Below, piece after piece: positions 26,617 to 33,925 of a stretch of 64,000 nt of DNA. This stretch comes from Hansschlegelia zhihuaiae. GTDB lineage: Bacteria > Pseudomonadota > Alphaproteobacteria > Rhizobiales > Methylopilaceae. A program made the translations under genes and the position numbers. A model generated the notes under the pieces. That model saw only the letters and a program-made list of their open reading frames with translations, did not search any database and was not told the origin of the DNA. The stretch lies in contig NZ_RYFI01000002.1 of the NCBI RefSeq assembly GCF_004103825.1, forward strand, positions 133,018 to 197,017, in the 5' to 3' direction. Every line of letters begins with the position of its first letter. Position 1 is the stretch's first letter.

Positions 26617-26639
26617 GCGCAAGTTCGGATGGCGCCGAG
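26617..26639 (+). promoter_or_regulatory. Second candidate transposase-binding site (L2)
   Basis: A 23-bp near-copy of 26490-26512, differing at four positions, in direct orientation with its start 127 bases further in. In Mu, MuA binds one site at the terminus and others just over 100 bases inside, so position and number fit. Confidence 0.65.
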
Positions 26640-26736
26640 AGGGCTTCGAGCGGCCGGCGGCCGCCCCGGATGTTGACAGGTCAATTCGGAAAATCGAGAG
26701 AGATCGGGCATGATGCCCGAACTGGGGCGGACCCCG

Positions 26737-26780
26737 TTTCAAAGTGGGGTCAACCCCAGTTCGAAACGCCGTCGAACGGA
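26737..26780. repeat. 11-bp-period TTCRAA array, site A (four units)
   Basis: Four consecutive 11-mers begin TTTCAAA, GGTCAAC, GTTCGAA and CGTCGAA (starts 26737, 26748, 26759, 26770). The array lies just upstream of the leftmost phage gene and could control it. It is one of seven such arrays in the prophage. Confidence 0.65.
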
Positions 26781-26792
26781 TCGGAGTCGGGC

Positions 26793-27128
26793 ATGGGACC
26801 GTATCGGCGCGCGCAGCTGACGGAGGCGAAGAGGCGGAGTCGCGCGGCGGCCCGCGAGGCCGAGGCCGAAGGGCGGCCGAAGCCGCATGCCGAGGCGGTG
26901 CGCGAAGCGTTGGCGGACGCGGCGCTGATCATCCTGGCCGTCAACGGGCCCGGACACGAGGAGATCATGCGCCTGGTGTGCGCCGGCTTCCCCGCGACGG
27001 CCGGCCTGCCGCTCCAGCTCCGCGCCAAGGCCCGAAGCGGCCGCCTACGGCCGAGGCGACTGACGCCGGAACGGCTCCGCGTGGCGACGAACCAGGACGT
27101 CAGCGAACGCAGCGACCCTGGTAGTTGA
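26793..27128 (+). CDS. Phage left-end hypothetical protein
   Basis: 111 residues, highly basic at both ends (Arg/Lys/Ala-rich helix 5-35, Arg-rich tail) with a hydrophobic middle (ADAALIILAVNGPGHEEIMR). I recognise no family. ATG 26793 follows CGGAG. It is transcribed rightward from the left end, against the repressor cassette, and overlaps the lipoprotein gene tail-to-tail by 29 bases. Real but unassigned; lower certainty because small Arg-rich frames arise easily in this GC range. Confidence 0.5.
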   Translation: MGPYRRAQLTEAKRRSRAAAREAEAEGRPKPHAEAVREALADAALIILAVNGPGHEEIMRLVCAGFPATAGLPLQLRAKARSGRLRPRRLTPERLRVATNQDVSERSDPGS

Positions 27129-27426
27129 CATCCGACACAAGGCCGTAGGTCGGAACGACGCGCCGAGAGGTGATCTCATAACCACGCGCGCACACTCCAT
27201 CGCTATCGAGCCACGACTGCAACTGTGTCATGCGCGCCTTCTCGCCGAGGTCGTTGTCCGGATAGGCGAGGCTCATTTCGGCCCGGAATCTGAAAGAGCC
27301 ATCCGGGTAAGGCGTGAAGCTACTTGTCGCGTTGCGGTCTATACGGGCCGTCGTCTCGCATCCGGCCGCTGACACAGCAAAAGCAATGCTGAAAATAAGG
27401 AGAAGGACGCGCTTCTTCGGACCCAT
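27100..27426 (-). CDS. Phage-borne small lipoprotein
   Basis: 108 residues. The N-terminus is a lipoprotein signal (KKRVLLLIFSIAFAVSAAGC) with the modified Cys after SAAG, so the product would sit in the envelope. The remaining ~85 residues contain two more Cys (VCARGYE and QGRCVR), probably a disulfide. GGGAGGG lies eight bases before ATG 27426. It is the last gene of a leftward unit with the repressor and the next gene, and so should be expressed in the lysogen. A superinfection-exclusion or envelope-altering role is an inference from position and topology only. Confidence 0.7.
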   Translation of the reverse strand: MGPKKRVLLLIFSIAFAVSAAGCETTARIDRNATSSFTPYPDGSFRFRAEMSLAYPDNDLGEKARMTQLQSWLDSDGVCARGYEITSRRVVPTYGLVSDVNYQGRCVR

Positions 27427-27450
27427 CAGGGGTTCCCTCCCGATCAACGA

Positions 27451-27690
27451 CTAACGAGACGCCTCATAGGCCCGGCGGAGCTTACCGTCCTCAGACCTGC
27501 GGATTTTCTCGACAGCTACAGCAATGACGCAGCTGTCGACCTTCTCGCGATCGTACTGTCCGAATTCGCGTTCGCAATTCTGGCGGATGTCGGCGATGAT
27601 CTGCTCGCCAGACCGCGGAGAAAAGTCGATCGTCTTGATAAGGATAAGGGCGACGATCAGAACGCCTGAAATGATCCAAAACGCCTTCAT
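27451..27690 (-). CDS. Phage-borne single-span membrane protein
   Basis: 79 residues: one N-terminal membrane span (FWIISGVLIVALILIKTI), then a soluble charged part with two Cys (QNCEREF, DSCVIAV). It lies between the repressor gene (18-base gap) and the lipoprotein gene, all leftward, so it is probably co-expressed from the repressor promoter during lysogeny. No family recognised. Confidence 0.7.
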   Translation of the reverse strand: MKAFWIISGVLIVALILIKTIDFSPRSGEQIIADIRQNCEREFGQYDREKVDSCVIAVAVEKIRRSEDGKLRRAYEASR

Positions 27691-27708
27691 CTACCCGCCC
27701 CGTCTCAG

Positions 27709-28365
27709 CTAAATGCTTCTACCAAACCACATTACGCGGCCGGCGACGTACAAGTCGACGGCTTCGTCGGCGCTGATCTCTTCCGGCGGATAGACCTCCT
27801 TGTTGTCGCTGATCAGCGTGAGCGAGCGGTTCATCTTGACGTGGATGCGCTTGAGCAAGAGCAGGCCGCCGACGCGCACGATGTAAATCCCAGCGTCCTC
27901 GATCCGGTCGATCGAGGTGTCGACGAGCAGGATGTCGCCCGACCGAATGGTCGGCTCCATCGAATCCCCGCGCGCCGTGAGCACGTGAGCGTTCTTTGGA
28001 TTGATCCCGCGCCGGCGCAGCCACTCCGTGTCGAACGCCAAGAGGGCGACCGGCTCTTCATTTACCGCGAGTGACCCGGTTCCCGCGGCCGCCTCGACGT
28101 CGAGACGAGGAATCAAGGTGAGGTCCGGCGCCAAGCCCGGACTTTCTTGGCTCCCTTTCGGACCCTCCCCGGACACCAGCCATTCCAGGCGCACGCCTTC
28201 GGCCTTGGCGATCCTCGCCGCCGTATCGGCGCGCGGCATGCTGCCCTTGAGGTTCTGGGCGAGCGACGTGACCGAAAGCCCCCACTTCGCGGCGACTGAA
28301 TTGACGCTCCGCTCGCCCACGAGCTCGCGAATCCGATCGGCGATGTTCCCCCCCGCTGCGGCCAT
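27709..28365 (-). CDS. Phage repressor, XRE-type HTH plus S24 peptidase
   Basis: 218 residues. The N-terminal helix-turn-helix (about 20-60: VNSVAAKWGLSVTSLAQNLKG) precedes a LexA/CI-like autoproteolytic domain. An Ala-Gly cleavage dipeptide lies in EAAAGTG (about 95), the nucleophile Ser in GDSMEP (about 135) and the general-base Lys in LLLLKRIH (about 172). It should keep the prophage silent and be cleaved on RecA activation, making the phage SOS-inducible; Mu's own repressor is of a different type. ATG 28365 is preceded by CGGAG; GTG 28368 is the alternative. Divergent from the early operon across an operator-rich gap. Confidence 0.92.
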   Translation of the reverse strand: MAAAGGNIADRIRELVGERSVNSVAAKWGLSVTSLAQNLKGSMPRADTAARIAKAEGVRLEWLVSGEGPKGSQESPGLAPDLTLIPRLDVEAAAGTGSLAVNEEPVALLAFDTEWLRRRGINPKNAHVLTARGDSMEPTIRSGDILLVDTSIDRIEDAGIYIVRVGGLLLLKRIHVKMNRSLTLISDNKEVYPPEEISADEAVDLYVAGRVMWFGRSI

Positions 28366-28424
28366 CACCGGCGAACTCCGAAGCCGCTTCGGACTTCGCA
28401 GCGCCCGACCATCAGCTCAAAAAA

Positions 28425-28540
28425 CTCTTCAACGTCAATCTTTTGGACGTCAAAGCGTTTAATCGGCCTGCTCGGTGAACTCCGAAACGTCGATATCGAC
28501 GCTTTAACGTTGACGAATCGACGCACCTGCGCGTACCTTT
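28425..28540. promoter_or_regulatory. Operator/early-promoter region between repressor and Ner genes
   Basis: Contains AACGTCAA and GACGTCAAAGCG motifs (28430-28456), a perfect 14-bp palindrome CGTCGATATCGACG (28488-28501), and AACGTTGACG (28506-28515). TTGACG (28510-28515) with TACCTT (28534-28539, 18-base spacer) is a candidate rightward early promoter. A GAATC (GANTC-type) site overlaps the -35 end at 28515-28519. The repeated ACGT-centred half sites are the likely repressor and Ner operators. Confidence 0.6.
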
Positions 28541-28610
28541 GTCTGACGAACGTATGTCACTGCCCCCGAAAAAACCGGCCTGGCAGGGCCGGTCATCCGA
28601 AGGACGCCCG

Positions 28611-28910
28611 ATGTCAGCGCAGAGCTGGGATCAGTACAGCATCAAGGCGGAGATCCACCGCCGCGGCGGGACCCTCACGGGCATCGCCGAGGAGGCTGGC
28701 CTCAAGAACACCGCCGCATGCCGGCTCGCCCTCTCCGGCAGCAACTATGCCGGCGCGAAGGCGATCAGCGCGTGGCTCGGCGTCCCCTTCGACGAGCTGT
28801 TCCCCCATCTCTATCGCCACCAGCGGGCGCGAGAGAACCGTATCCGCAAGGGATCAGCGGCGGCTAGTCAAAACCGCGCCCCCCGCGCTGCCGCGGCGAG
28901 GGCTTCGTGA
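28611..28910 (+). CDS. ner: Ner-like DNA-binding protein
   Basis: 99 residues. The N-terminal ~70 residues match the Ner/Nlp pattern: W-D-x-Y-x-I-K-A-E-I-x-R-R-G, then TLTGIAEEAGL, LALSG and AISAWLGVPFDELFPHLY. In Mu, Ner lowers early and repressor transcription after induction. It is the first gene of the rightward early operon. ATG 28611 has GAAGGA upstream; longer starts at 28539 would include a hairpin-forming leader (28574-28593). The Ala/Arg tail is probably unstructured. Confidence 0.85.
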   Translation: MSAQSWDQYSIKAEIHRRGGTLTGIAEEAGLKNTAACRLALSGSNYAGAKAISAWLGVPFDELFPHLYRHQRARENRIRKGSAAASQNRAPRAAAARAS

Positions 28911-29083
28911 TGGCCGCGCCGTCAAAGAACAGGGTTAAGGCTGACGGTCTCCCACCGCTGGTCGCGCCTGAGCGCTACGACGAGCGGTCCGACCTGGTGG
29001 TCTACGCGCTCGTCGCTCTGACGCTGGCGATCGGGTCGCTGTTCGGCCTGGTCATCCTCGCGCACCAGGCGGCGCTGTCGTGA
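28910..29083 (+). CDS. Small single-span membrane protein
   Basis: 57 residues, with start ATG overlapping the ner stop (TGATG). A charged N-terminal half is followed by one strong membrane span (LVVYALVALTLAIGSLFGLVIL). Its stop overlaps the next GTG start. The tight overlaps on both sides argue that it is real. No family recognised; an early-expressed membrane effector is possible. Confidence 0.65.
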   Translation: MAAPSKNRVKADGLPPLVAPERYDERSDLVVYALVALTLAIGSLFGLVILAHQAALS

Positions 29084-29319
29084 GCGACCGGCCGCCCCTC
29101 AGCCGCCAGATCTCGGCCCTGCAGGCCGAGATCCTCGTCCGCCGCAAGGAGCTCGACGAGGAGGTCCGGCGCGGCCGCGTCAAGGACAGCCAGCGGACCT
29201 TCATCCTCCAATCGCTCGAGGCCGCGGTCGACACGCTGAAATGGCTGCAGGCCATCGAGCCGACGCTCAAGCAGCGGCTCTGGAACAACGATCAGGCGCC
29301 GGCGGGAGGCTGCTGGTGA
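29080..29319 (+). CDS. Early phage hypothetical protein, helical
   Basis: 79 residues starting at a GTG that overlaps the previous stop. It is all-helical and charged (QAEILVRRKELDEEVRRGRV, then QSLEAAVDTLKWLQ). Small helical proteins in this position occur in many Mu-like phages, but I do not know a role. Confidence 0.65.
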   Translation: MSDRPPLSRQISALQAEILVRRKELDEEVRRGRVKDSQRTFILQSLEAAVDTLKWLQAIEPTLKQRLWNNDQAPAGGCW

Positions 29320-29534
29320 TGGCGCACCCGCTTCAGGCCGTCGTCGACCACTTCCAGGCCGAGATCAATCACAACGTCTTCTGGGCCAACCGGCACCGCG
29401 AGGACGGCCATCTCGCGTCGGCCCAATACCGTGAAGACCACATCCGCAAGCTGACCGGATGGATCGTGGCCCTGCAGGCCGCGATCGACCAAAAACCCGG
29501 CCCTTCCGCATCACAAGAGACAGCATCAGCATGA
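29319..29534 (+). CDS. Early phage hypothetical protein
   Basis: 71 residues, with ATG overlapping the previous TGA. The amphipathic helix HPLQAVVDHFQAEINHNVFW is followed by a polar C-terminus. Its stop overlaps the next start (ATGA). No family recognised. Confidence 0.62.
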   Translation: MAHPLQAVVDHFQAEINHNVFWANRHREDGHLASAQYREDHIRKLTGWIVALQAAIDQKPGPSASQETASA

Positions 29535-30421
29535 CCGCCGCGGCCACCATCCGCGCGATCGAGATCGCGCGCATCGACGACACAAACCGGCTCCGCCCCG
29601 TCAATCCTGGCGCGGTCGCGGCCCTCATGGAGGCCTATCAGGGCGGCGGCGACTGGGGCGCGATCCGCGTCGTCGAGCGCGGCGACACCTTCAAGCTCGT
29701 TTTCGGGGCCCAGCGCGTCGACGCCGCCCGCCGGCTCGGCCTGACCGAGATCGTCGCCGAAATCTGCACGGTCGAGCAGTATCCGGACGACACGGCGATC
29801 CGGCTCGACGAGATCCAGGAGAACTTCGTCCGCTACGAGCTCACCAAGCTCGACCGGGCCGTCAATCTCGCCGCGTGGAAGGCGATCTACGAGGCGGAAA
29901 TACCGGTCGCAGGCCATGGCGGACGCCGCCGCGGCGCGGGCCGGAAAATCAAGTCGCAGAATTCTGCGTCTTTGCGCAAAGGGGGCGAGCAGCCCGCCTT
30001 CGCGGAGCGGTTCTCGGCCGCGGCGGCCGCCTTCCTGGACATATCGGAGCGCTCCGTTCAGCTCGCGGTGCAGATCGCCGAGGGCGTCTGCCCCGAGGCG
30101 CGGCTCCGGATCGCCTTCACGGACGCCGCCAAGAACCAGGCCGAGCTGCTGCTGCTCGCGAAGGAGCCGCCAGCGCGCCAACTCGCGATCTGCGACCTCC
30201 TGCTCTCCGAGCCGCCGGCCGCCCACGGCGTCGGCGAGGCGATCGCGATCCTCGACGGCCTTCAGATCGTCAAGCTCGCCGGCTGGGAGCGGCTCTCGGG
30301 CGCCTTCGCGCGGCTGAAGCCCGCGGAGCAGCAGGCGTTCTACGCGGCGCATGAGGACGAGATCCGCGCATGGCTCGCGATCCGCGACGCCGTGGCCGCC
30401 AGACGGCGCAAGGCGGCCTGA
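29531..30421 (+). CDS. ParB-like N-terminal domain protein
   Basis: 296 residues. Residues ~5-100 form a ParB/Srx-like domain: VNPGAVAALMEAY, FGAQRVDAARRLG (the GxRRxxAA box with Gln for one Arg) and LDEIQENFVRYELTKLDRAV. The middle has a basic patch (GHGGRRRGAGRKIK) and a helical region (SERSVQLAVQIAEGV) like the ParB HTH area. Mu-like phages of alphaproteobacteria often carry such a gene before the transposase. A role in DNA organisation or in regulating transposition is plausible but unproven. Start ATG 29531 overlaps the preceding stop. Confidence 0.8.
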   Translation: MTAAATIRAIEIARIDDTNRLRPVNPGAVAALMEAYQGGGDWGAIRVVERGDTFKLVFGAQRVDAARRLGLTEIVAEICTVEQYPDDTAIRLDEIQENFVRYELTKLDRAVNLAAWKAIYEAEIPVAGHGGRRRGAGRKIKSQNSASLRKGGEQPAFAERFSAAAAAFLDISERSVQLAVQIAEGVCPEARLRIAFTDAAKNQAELLLLAKEPPARQLAICDLLLSEPPAAHGVGEAIAILDGLQIVKLAGWERLSGAFARLKPAEQQAFYAAHEDEIRAWLAIRDAVAARRRKAA

Positions 30422-30425
30422 ACCG

Positions 30426-30893
30426 ATGAACCGCCGCCGCGACACACGCACCCTCGACCTGCTCGCCTGGGAGCCCGCCTCGGTGGTCGCGGCCTATGCC
30501 GACGACGTCGCGGGCAAGGGCGCGCTCGACAACAGGATCGCGCGCCTTGTGTCGCGGGCGCTGCGCGACGCCAAGGACGATCACGGCTTGAGCCGCGACC
30601 AGGTCGCCGAGCTGATGTCCGGCTACCTGAAGCGCGAGGTGTCGGCCGCGCAGCTCGACCACTGGGCGTCGGAGGCCAACAGCGACCGGCGCATCCCGCT
30701 CGACGCCTTCGCGGCGCTGATCCACGCGACGGGCGCCGACCAGCTGCTCGGCTTCCTGCCCGGCCTGTTCGGCTTCGTCGCCGTGCCGGAGCGCTACGCG
30801 CATCTCATCGAGCTCCACGAGATCGAGGAGCATGAGACGCGCATCGCCGCCCACAAGGCCGCCCTGACGTCGAAAATGAGGGCCGCCCGGTGA
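30426..30893 (+). CDS. Early phage hypothetical protein upstream of the transposase
   Basis: 155 residues, helical. The segment DHGLSRDQVAELMSGYLKRE with VSAAQLDHWASEAN is suggestive of a DNA-binding helical bundle. The C-terminus is a charged helix (HLIELHEIEEHETRIAAHKAA). Its stop overlaps the transposase start (GTGA), so translation is coupled. No named family recognised. Confidence 0.7.
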   Translation: MNRRRDTRTLDLLAWEPASVVAAYADDVAGKGALDNRIARLVSRALRDAKDDHGLSRDQVAELMSGYLKREVSAAQLDHWASEANSDRRIPLDAFAALIHATGADQLLGFLPGLFGFVAVPERYAHLIELHEIEEHETRIAAHKAALTSKMRAAR

Positions 30894-33121
30894 AGGAGTG
30901 GCTGACGGCGAGGGAGATTGCGACTGAGGCGCTGCCGGCTCTACCGGAGACCGAGCGGGGCGTCCAACTGCTCTCGGAGCGGGAGGGCTGGAACGCCAGC
31001 CTTGCCTATGCTCGCCCGCGCTCCGGTCGCGGCGGGGGCTTCGAATACAATGTCGCGCTGTTCCCGACGCTCGCGCAGCTCGAATACAAGCGCCGCCATC
31101 TCAAGGTCGAGCAGCTCGAGCTCCCCATTCCGGCCTCGCTCGGGGCCGCGCCCGTCACCGACCGCGAGCGCGCCGAGCGCGACGCCAGGCTAGCGGTTCT
31201 CGCTGCGTTCGAACGGTTTTCGAAGGGCCAGCGGCTCAAGCCCGCCTCGCTCGCCCAGATCTTCGTCGCCCGCTACAATTCCGGGACGCTGCCCGTCGAC
31301 CCATGGGTCCGGGAGCGGATCTGCAAGCTCTCGAAGCGCAGCCTGCAGCGCTGGCGTCTCGCCAAAGAGGCGAACCGGACGGAGAGCCTTGGCTCCGATC
31401 CGGGCAAGGCCCGCGCCGGCACGGGCCTGCTCGACGTCGCCAATGGCGGGCGGGTCCGCACCCACATCCTCGCGCTGATCGCGCATCAGCCGCATATCTC
31501 CGCGGCGAACGTCCGCAAGCTGGTGCGCGCGGAGTTCGGCGACGAGCTCGTCGGCCGCGACGGAAGCCTGCAGGCCGTTCCGCCGGTCCGCACCTTCCAA
31601 CACGCGATCGCGGCGCTGAAACGGACCGAACAGGTCGCGCTGACCAAGCTCTCCAATCCCGACCGCTACCGGTCGACCATGGCCCCGCGCGGCGTCGGCG
31701 CGCTCCGGCACGTCACGAAGCCCAACCAGCTCTGGCAGATCGACGCCTCGCCGGCCGACGCCCAATGCATCGACGGCCGCCACGCGATCTATGTCTGCCT
31801 CGACGTCGCTCCGCGGCGGATCCGCTTCTACGTGTCGAAGACGCCGCGCGCCGCGGCCGTCGGCCTGCTGATCCGGCGCGCGCTGCTCGCCTGGGGCGTC
31901 CCCGAGACGATCAAGACCGACAACGGTTCGGACTTCGTCGCGGCAGAGACCAAGCGGCTGTTCGCGTCGCTCGGGATCGAGGCCGAGCTCTCGCCCGCCT
32001 ACACGCCGCAGGCCAAGGGCCATGTCGAGCGGGCGATCCGCACCGTCCAGCACGATCTGATGCCGCTGCTCCCCGGCTATGTCGGCCATTCGGTCGCCGA
32101 CCGGAAGCAGATCGAGGACCGCAAGGGTTTCGCCGACCGCCTCGGGGCCGACACCGCCGAGCTGTTCGGCGTCTCAATGACGGGCGCGGAGCTGCAGGCG
32201 CATCTCGACGCCTGGGCCGAGGAGACCTACGCGCACAAGCCGCATGCCGGGCTGAAAGGCGCGACGCCCTTCCAGGCGGCCGCCGCGAGCCCAGAGGCCC
32301 GCCGCATGGTCGACGAGCGCGCGCTCGACGTCCTGCTGATGCCGGTCGCGGGCTCCGGGGGCGTGCGCACCGTCCAGGCGACGGGCGTCAGGATCGACGG
32401 TCACCACTTCGTCCTCAAGGAGGCGCTGCCGGGCGACCGCGTGCTGCTCCGCATGGATCCGCTCGACGCCGGCCGGGCCTTCGCCTTCGACGTCAAGGAC
32501 GGCCGGCATGTCGGCGAGGCGCTGTGCGCCGAGCTCGCCGGAATCGACCCCAAGAAGCTGCTCGCCGCCAAGAAGGCGATGACGGCCGAGATCCTCGAGC
32601 GGCGCGCCGGAGAGGCCAAGGCCGAGGTCAAGCGCCTGGTGAAGGGCCGTCCGCTGATCGAGCGGACGCTCGAGGTCGACCGCCGCGACGCGCCGAACGT
32701 GCTGGCCTTCCCAAAACCGGAGGTTCCGCACACGACGCCCGAGATCGCAGCGGCGCTCGACGTCACGCGCGAGGCCGAGGTCATCCCGCTCGACGAGCGC
32801 GCCGCCGCCATGCACGCGCAGCTCAAGGCCGAGCTCGAAGGACCGGCCCTTCCTGGACTCGCGCGCCTGGTCGAGGCCGCGGACGCCCGCGCGGCCAAGA
32901 TCGCAGCGCGGACAGACCGCGTCGGCGGCAACGTCGCGGCGCTGCCCGAGAGCCCCAAGGAGCGCTTCCGCCGCGCCAAGGCGGTCCTCTTGGCGGTCGA
33001 GGCCGGCGAAGTCGTCGACACGCTCGATGCGGTCTGGGCCGGCGGCTACGCGCAAACCCCTGAATACCGAGCGCATCAGGGGATGCTGGATATCTACGGC
33101 GAGGAATATCTCGCCTTCTGA
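30890..33121 (+). CDS. MuA-like DDE transposase
   Basis: 743 residues. An N-terminal Mu-type DNA-binding domain (WLTAREIATEALPALPETER) is followed by further HTH domains to about residue 260. The RNase H-like core has D285 (WQIDASP), D344 (IKTDNGSDF) and E380 (AKGHVERAIRT). After it come the beta-barrel domain and a C-terminal tail that in Mu contacts MuB. It would catalyse strand transfer for integration and replicative transposition at the ends described at 26484-26639. It starts at a GTG overlapping the previous stop. All catalytic residues are present. Confidence 0.95.
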   Translation: MKEWLTAREIATEALPALPETERGVQLLSEREGWNASLAYARPRSGRGGGFEYNVALFPTLAQLEYKRRHLKVEQLELPIPASLGAAPVTDRERAERDARLAVLAAFERFSKGQRLKPASLAQIFVARYNSGTLPVDPWVRERICKLSKRSLQRWRLAKEANRTESLGSDPGKARAGTGLLDVANGGRVRTHILALIAHQPHISAANVRKLVRAEFGDELVGRDGSLQAVPPVRTFQHAIAALKRTEQVALTKLSNPDRYRSTMAPRGVGALRHVTKPNQLWQIDASPADAQCIDGRHAIYVCLDVAPRRIRFYVSKTPRAAAVGLLIRRALLAWGVPETIKTDNGSDFVAAETKRLFASLGIEAELSPAYTPQAKGHVERAIRTVQHDLMPLLPGYVGHSVADRKQIEDRKGFADRLGADTAELFGVSMTGAELQAHLDAWAEETYAHKPHAGLKGATPFQAAAASPEARRMVDERALDVLLMPVAGSGGVRTVQATGVRIDGHHFVLKEALPGDRVLLRMDPLDAGRAFAFDVKDGRHVGEALCAELAGIDPKKLLAAKKAMTAEILERRAGEAKAEVKRLVKGRPLIERTLEVDRRDAPNVLAFPKPEVPHTTPEIAAALDVTREAEVIPLDERAAAMHAQLKAELEGPALPGLARLVEAADARAAKIAARTDRVGGNVAALPESPKERFRRAKAVLLAVEAGEVVDTLDAVWAGGYAQTPEYRAHQGMLDIYGEEYLAF
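31207..31228. repeat. 11-bp-period TTCRAA array, site B (two units)
   Basis: GTTCGAACGGT at 31207-31217 is followed directly by TTTCGAAGGGC at 31218-31228, inside the transposase coding region. Confidence 0.55.
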
Positions 33122-33129
33122 AACGCAAA

Positions 33130-33153
33130 GACCCCGGCGTGCAGGCCGGGGTC
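33130..33153 (+). promoter_or_regulatory. Intercistronic hairpin between MuA-like and MuB-like genes
   Basis: GACCCCGGC (33130-33138) and GCCGGGGTC (33145-33153) form a perfect 9-bp stem with a 6-base loop eight bases after the transposase stop. No T-run follows, so it is more likely an RNA-processing/stability element or attenuator than a full terminator. Confidence 0.6.
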
Positions 33154-33187
33154 CGAAGCAGAGCGAAGTTCAAGTGAGGACGTGACT

Positions 33188-33925
33188 ATGCAGACATTGC
33201 CCCCGGCCGACAAGCCCGCACCGCTCAAGAACGTGGCGAACTTCTCGACCCTGATCCAGACCGTCGTCGAGCGTGCGCCATACCTGCCCGGGCTCGCCTG
33301 CTTCTACGGCCATTCGGGCCTGGGGAAGTCGCGCTCGGCCGTCTTCGGGGCCGGACGCTACCGCGCGACCTATGTCGAGTGCGGCCAGTACACGAGCGCC
33401 AAGTCGCTGCTCGAATCGATCCTGAAGGAGCTCGGCGTCGCGAAGCCGCGCGGGTCGATCCCGAACCTGATCGACCAGGCGATCTACATCCTCGCCGCCG
33501 ATCCGACGCGCCCGCTCATCATCGACGAGGCGCACTGGATCGCCGCCAAGCGGTTCGTCGACCTCGTCCGCGAGTTGCACGACAAATCGACCGCGCCCGT
33601 GATTCTGATCGGGGAGGAGACGCTCCCGAGGCAGCTCGAGGCCTATGAGCGCGTCCACAACAGGATGCTGGTCTGGCAGCCGGCGCTGCCCTGCGACCTC
33701 GACGATTTCTGGGCGCTCGCAAAGGCCACCAATCCCGGCCTGCAGATCGCCCCGGACCTCGCCCAGCGCATCTTGAAGGATACGCATGGCAACACGCGCC
33801 GGATCCTGACGAACCTCGCCCAGGCGGCTCAGATCGCCGCCCGGAAGGGCATCGAAACCGTCTCGAGCGACGCCATGGGCGCGCTCGTCGGCGTCGCGGC
33901 TCCCGCGCCCCGGAGGGCCGCATGA
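33188..33925 (+). CDS. MuB-like AAA+ ATPase (transposition target selection)
   Basis: 245 residues. The Walker A is CFYGHSGLGKSRSA and the Walker B PLIIDEAHWI, with sensor-type VILIGEETL and an arginine-bearing ERVHNRM following. The C-terminal helical domain resembles MuB's. In Mu, B captures target DNA, activates A and gives target immunity. ATG 33188 is eight bases after GAGG; GTG 33182 is too close to it. The gene overlaps the next start by four bases. Confidence 0.92.
   Translation: MQTLPPADKPAPLKNVANFSTLIQTVVERAPYLPGLACFYGHSGLGKSRSAVFGAGRYRATYVECGQYTSAKSLLESILKELGVAKPRGSIPNLIDQAIYILAADPTRPLIIDEAHWIAAKRFVDLVRELHDKSTAPVILIGEETLPRQLEAYERVHNRMLVWQPALPCDLDDFWALAKATNPGLQIAPDLAQRILKDTHGNTRRILTNLAQAAQIAARKGIETVSSDAMGALVGVAAPAPRRAA

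Noticed and set aside
26671-26700. TTGACA at 26673 as a consensus -35 for a left-end promoter
   Set aside because: No acceptable -10 lies 16-18 bases downstream; TTGAC-AG-GTCAA may instead be a small operator palindrome.
26055-26711. A 218-codon frame across the prophage junction
   Set aside because: It is the wrong frame for the FrnE fragment and simply runs through phage end DNA; no family likeness.
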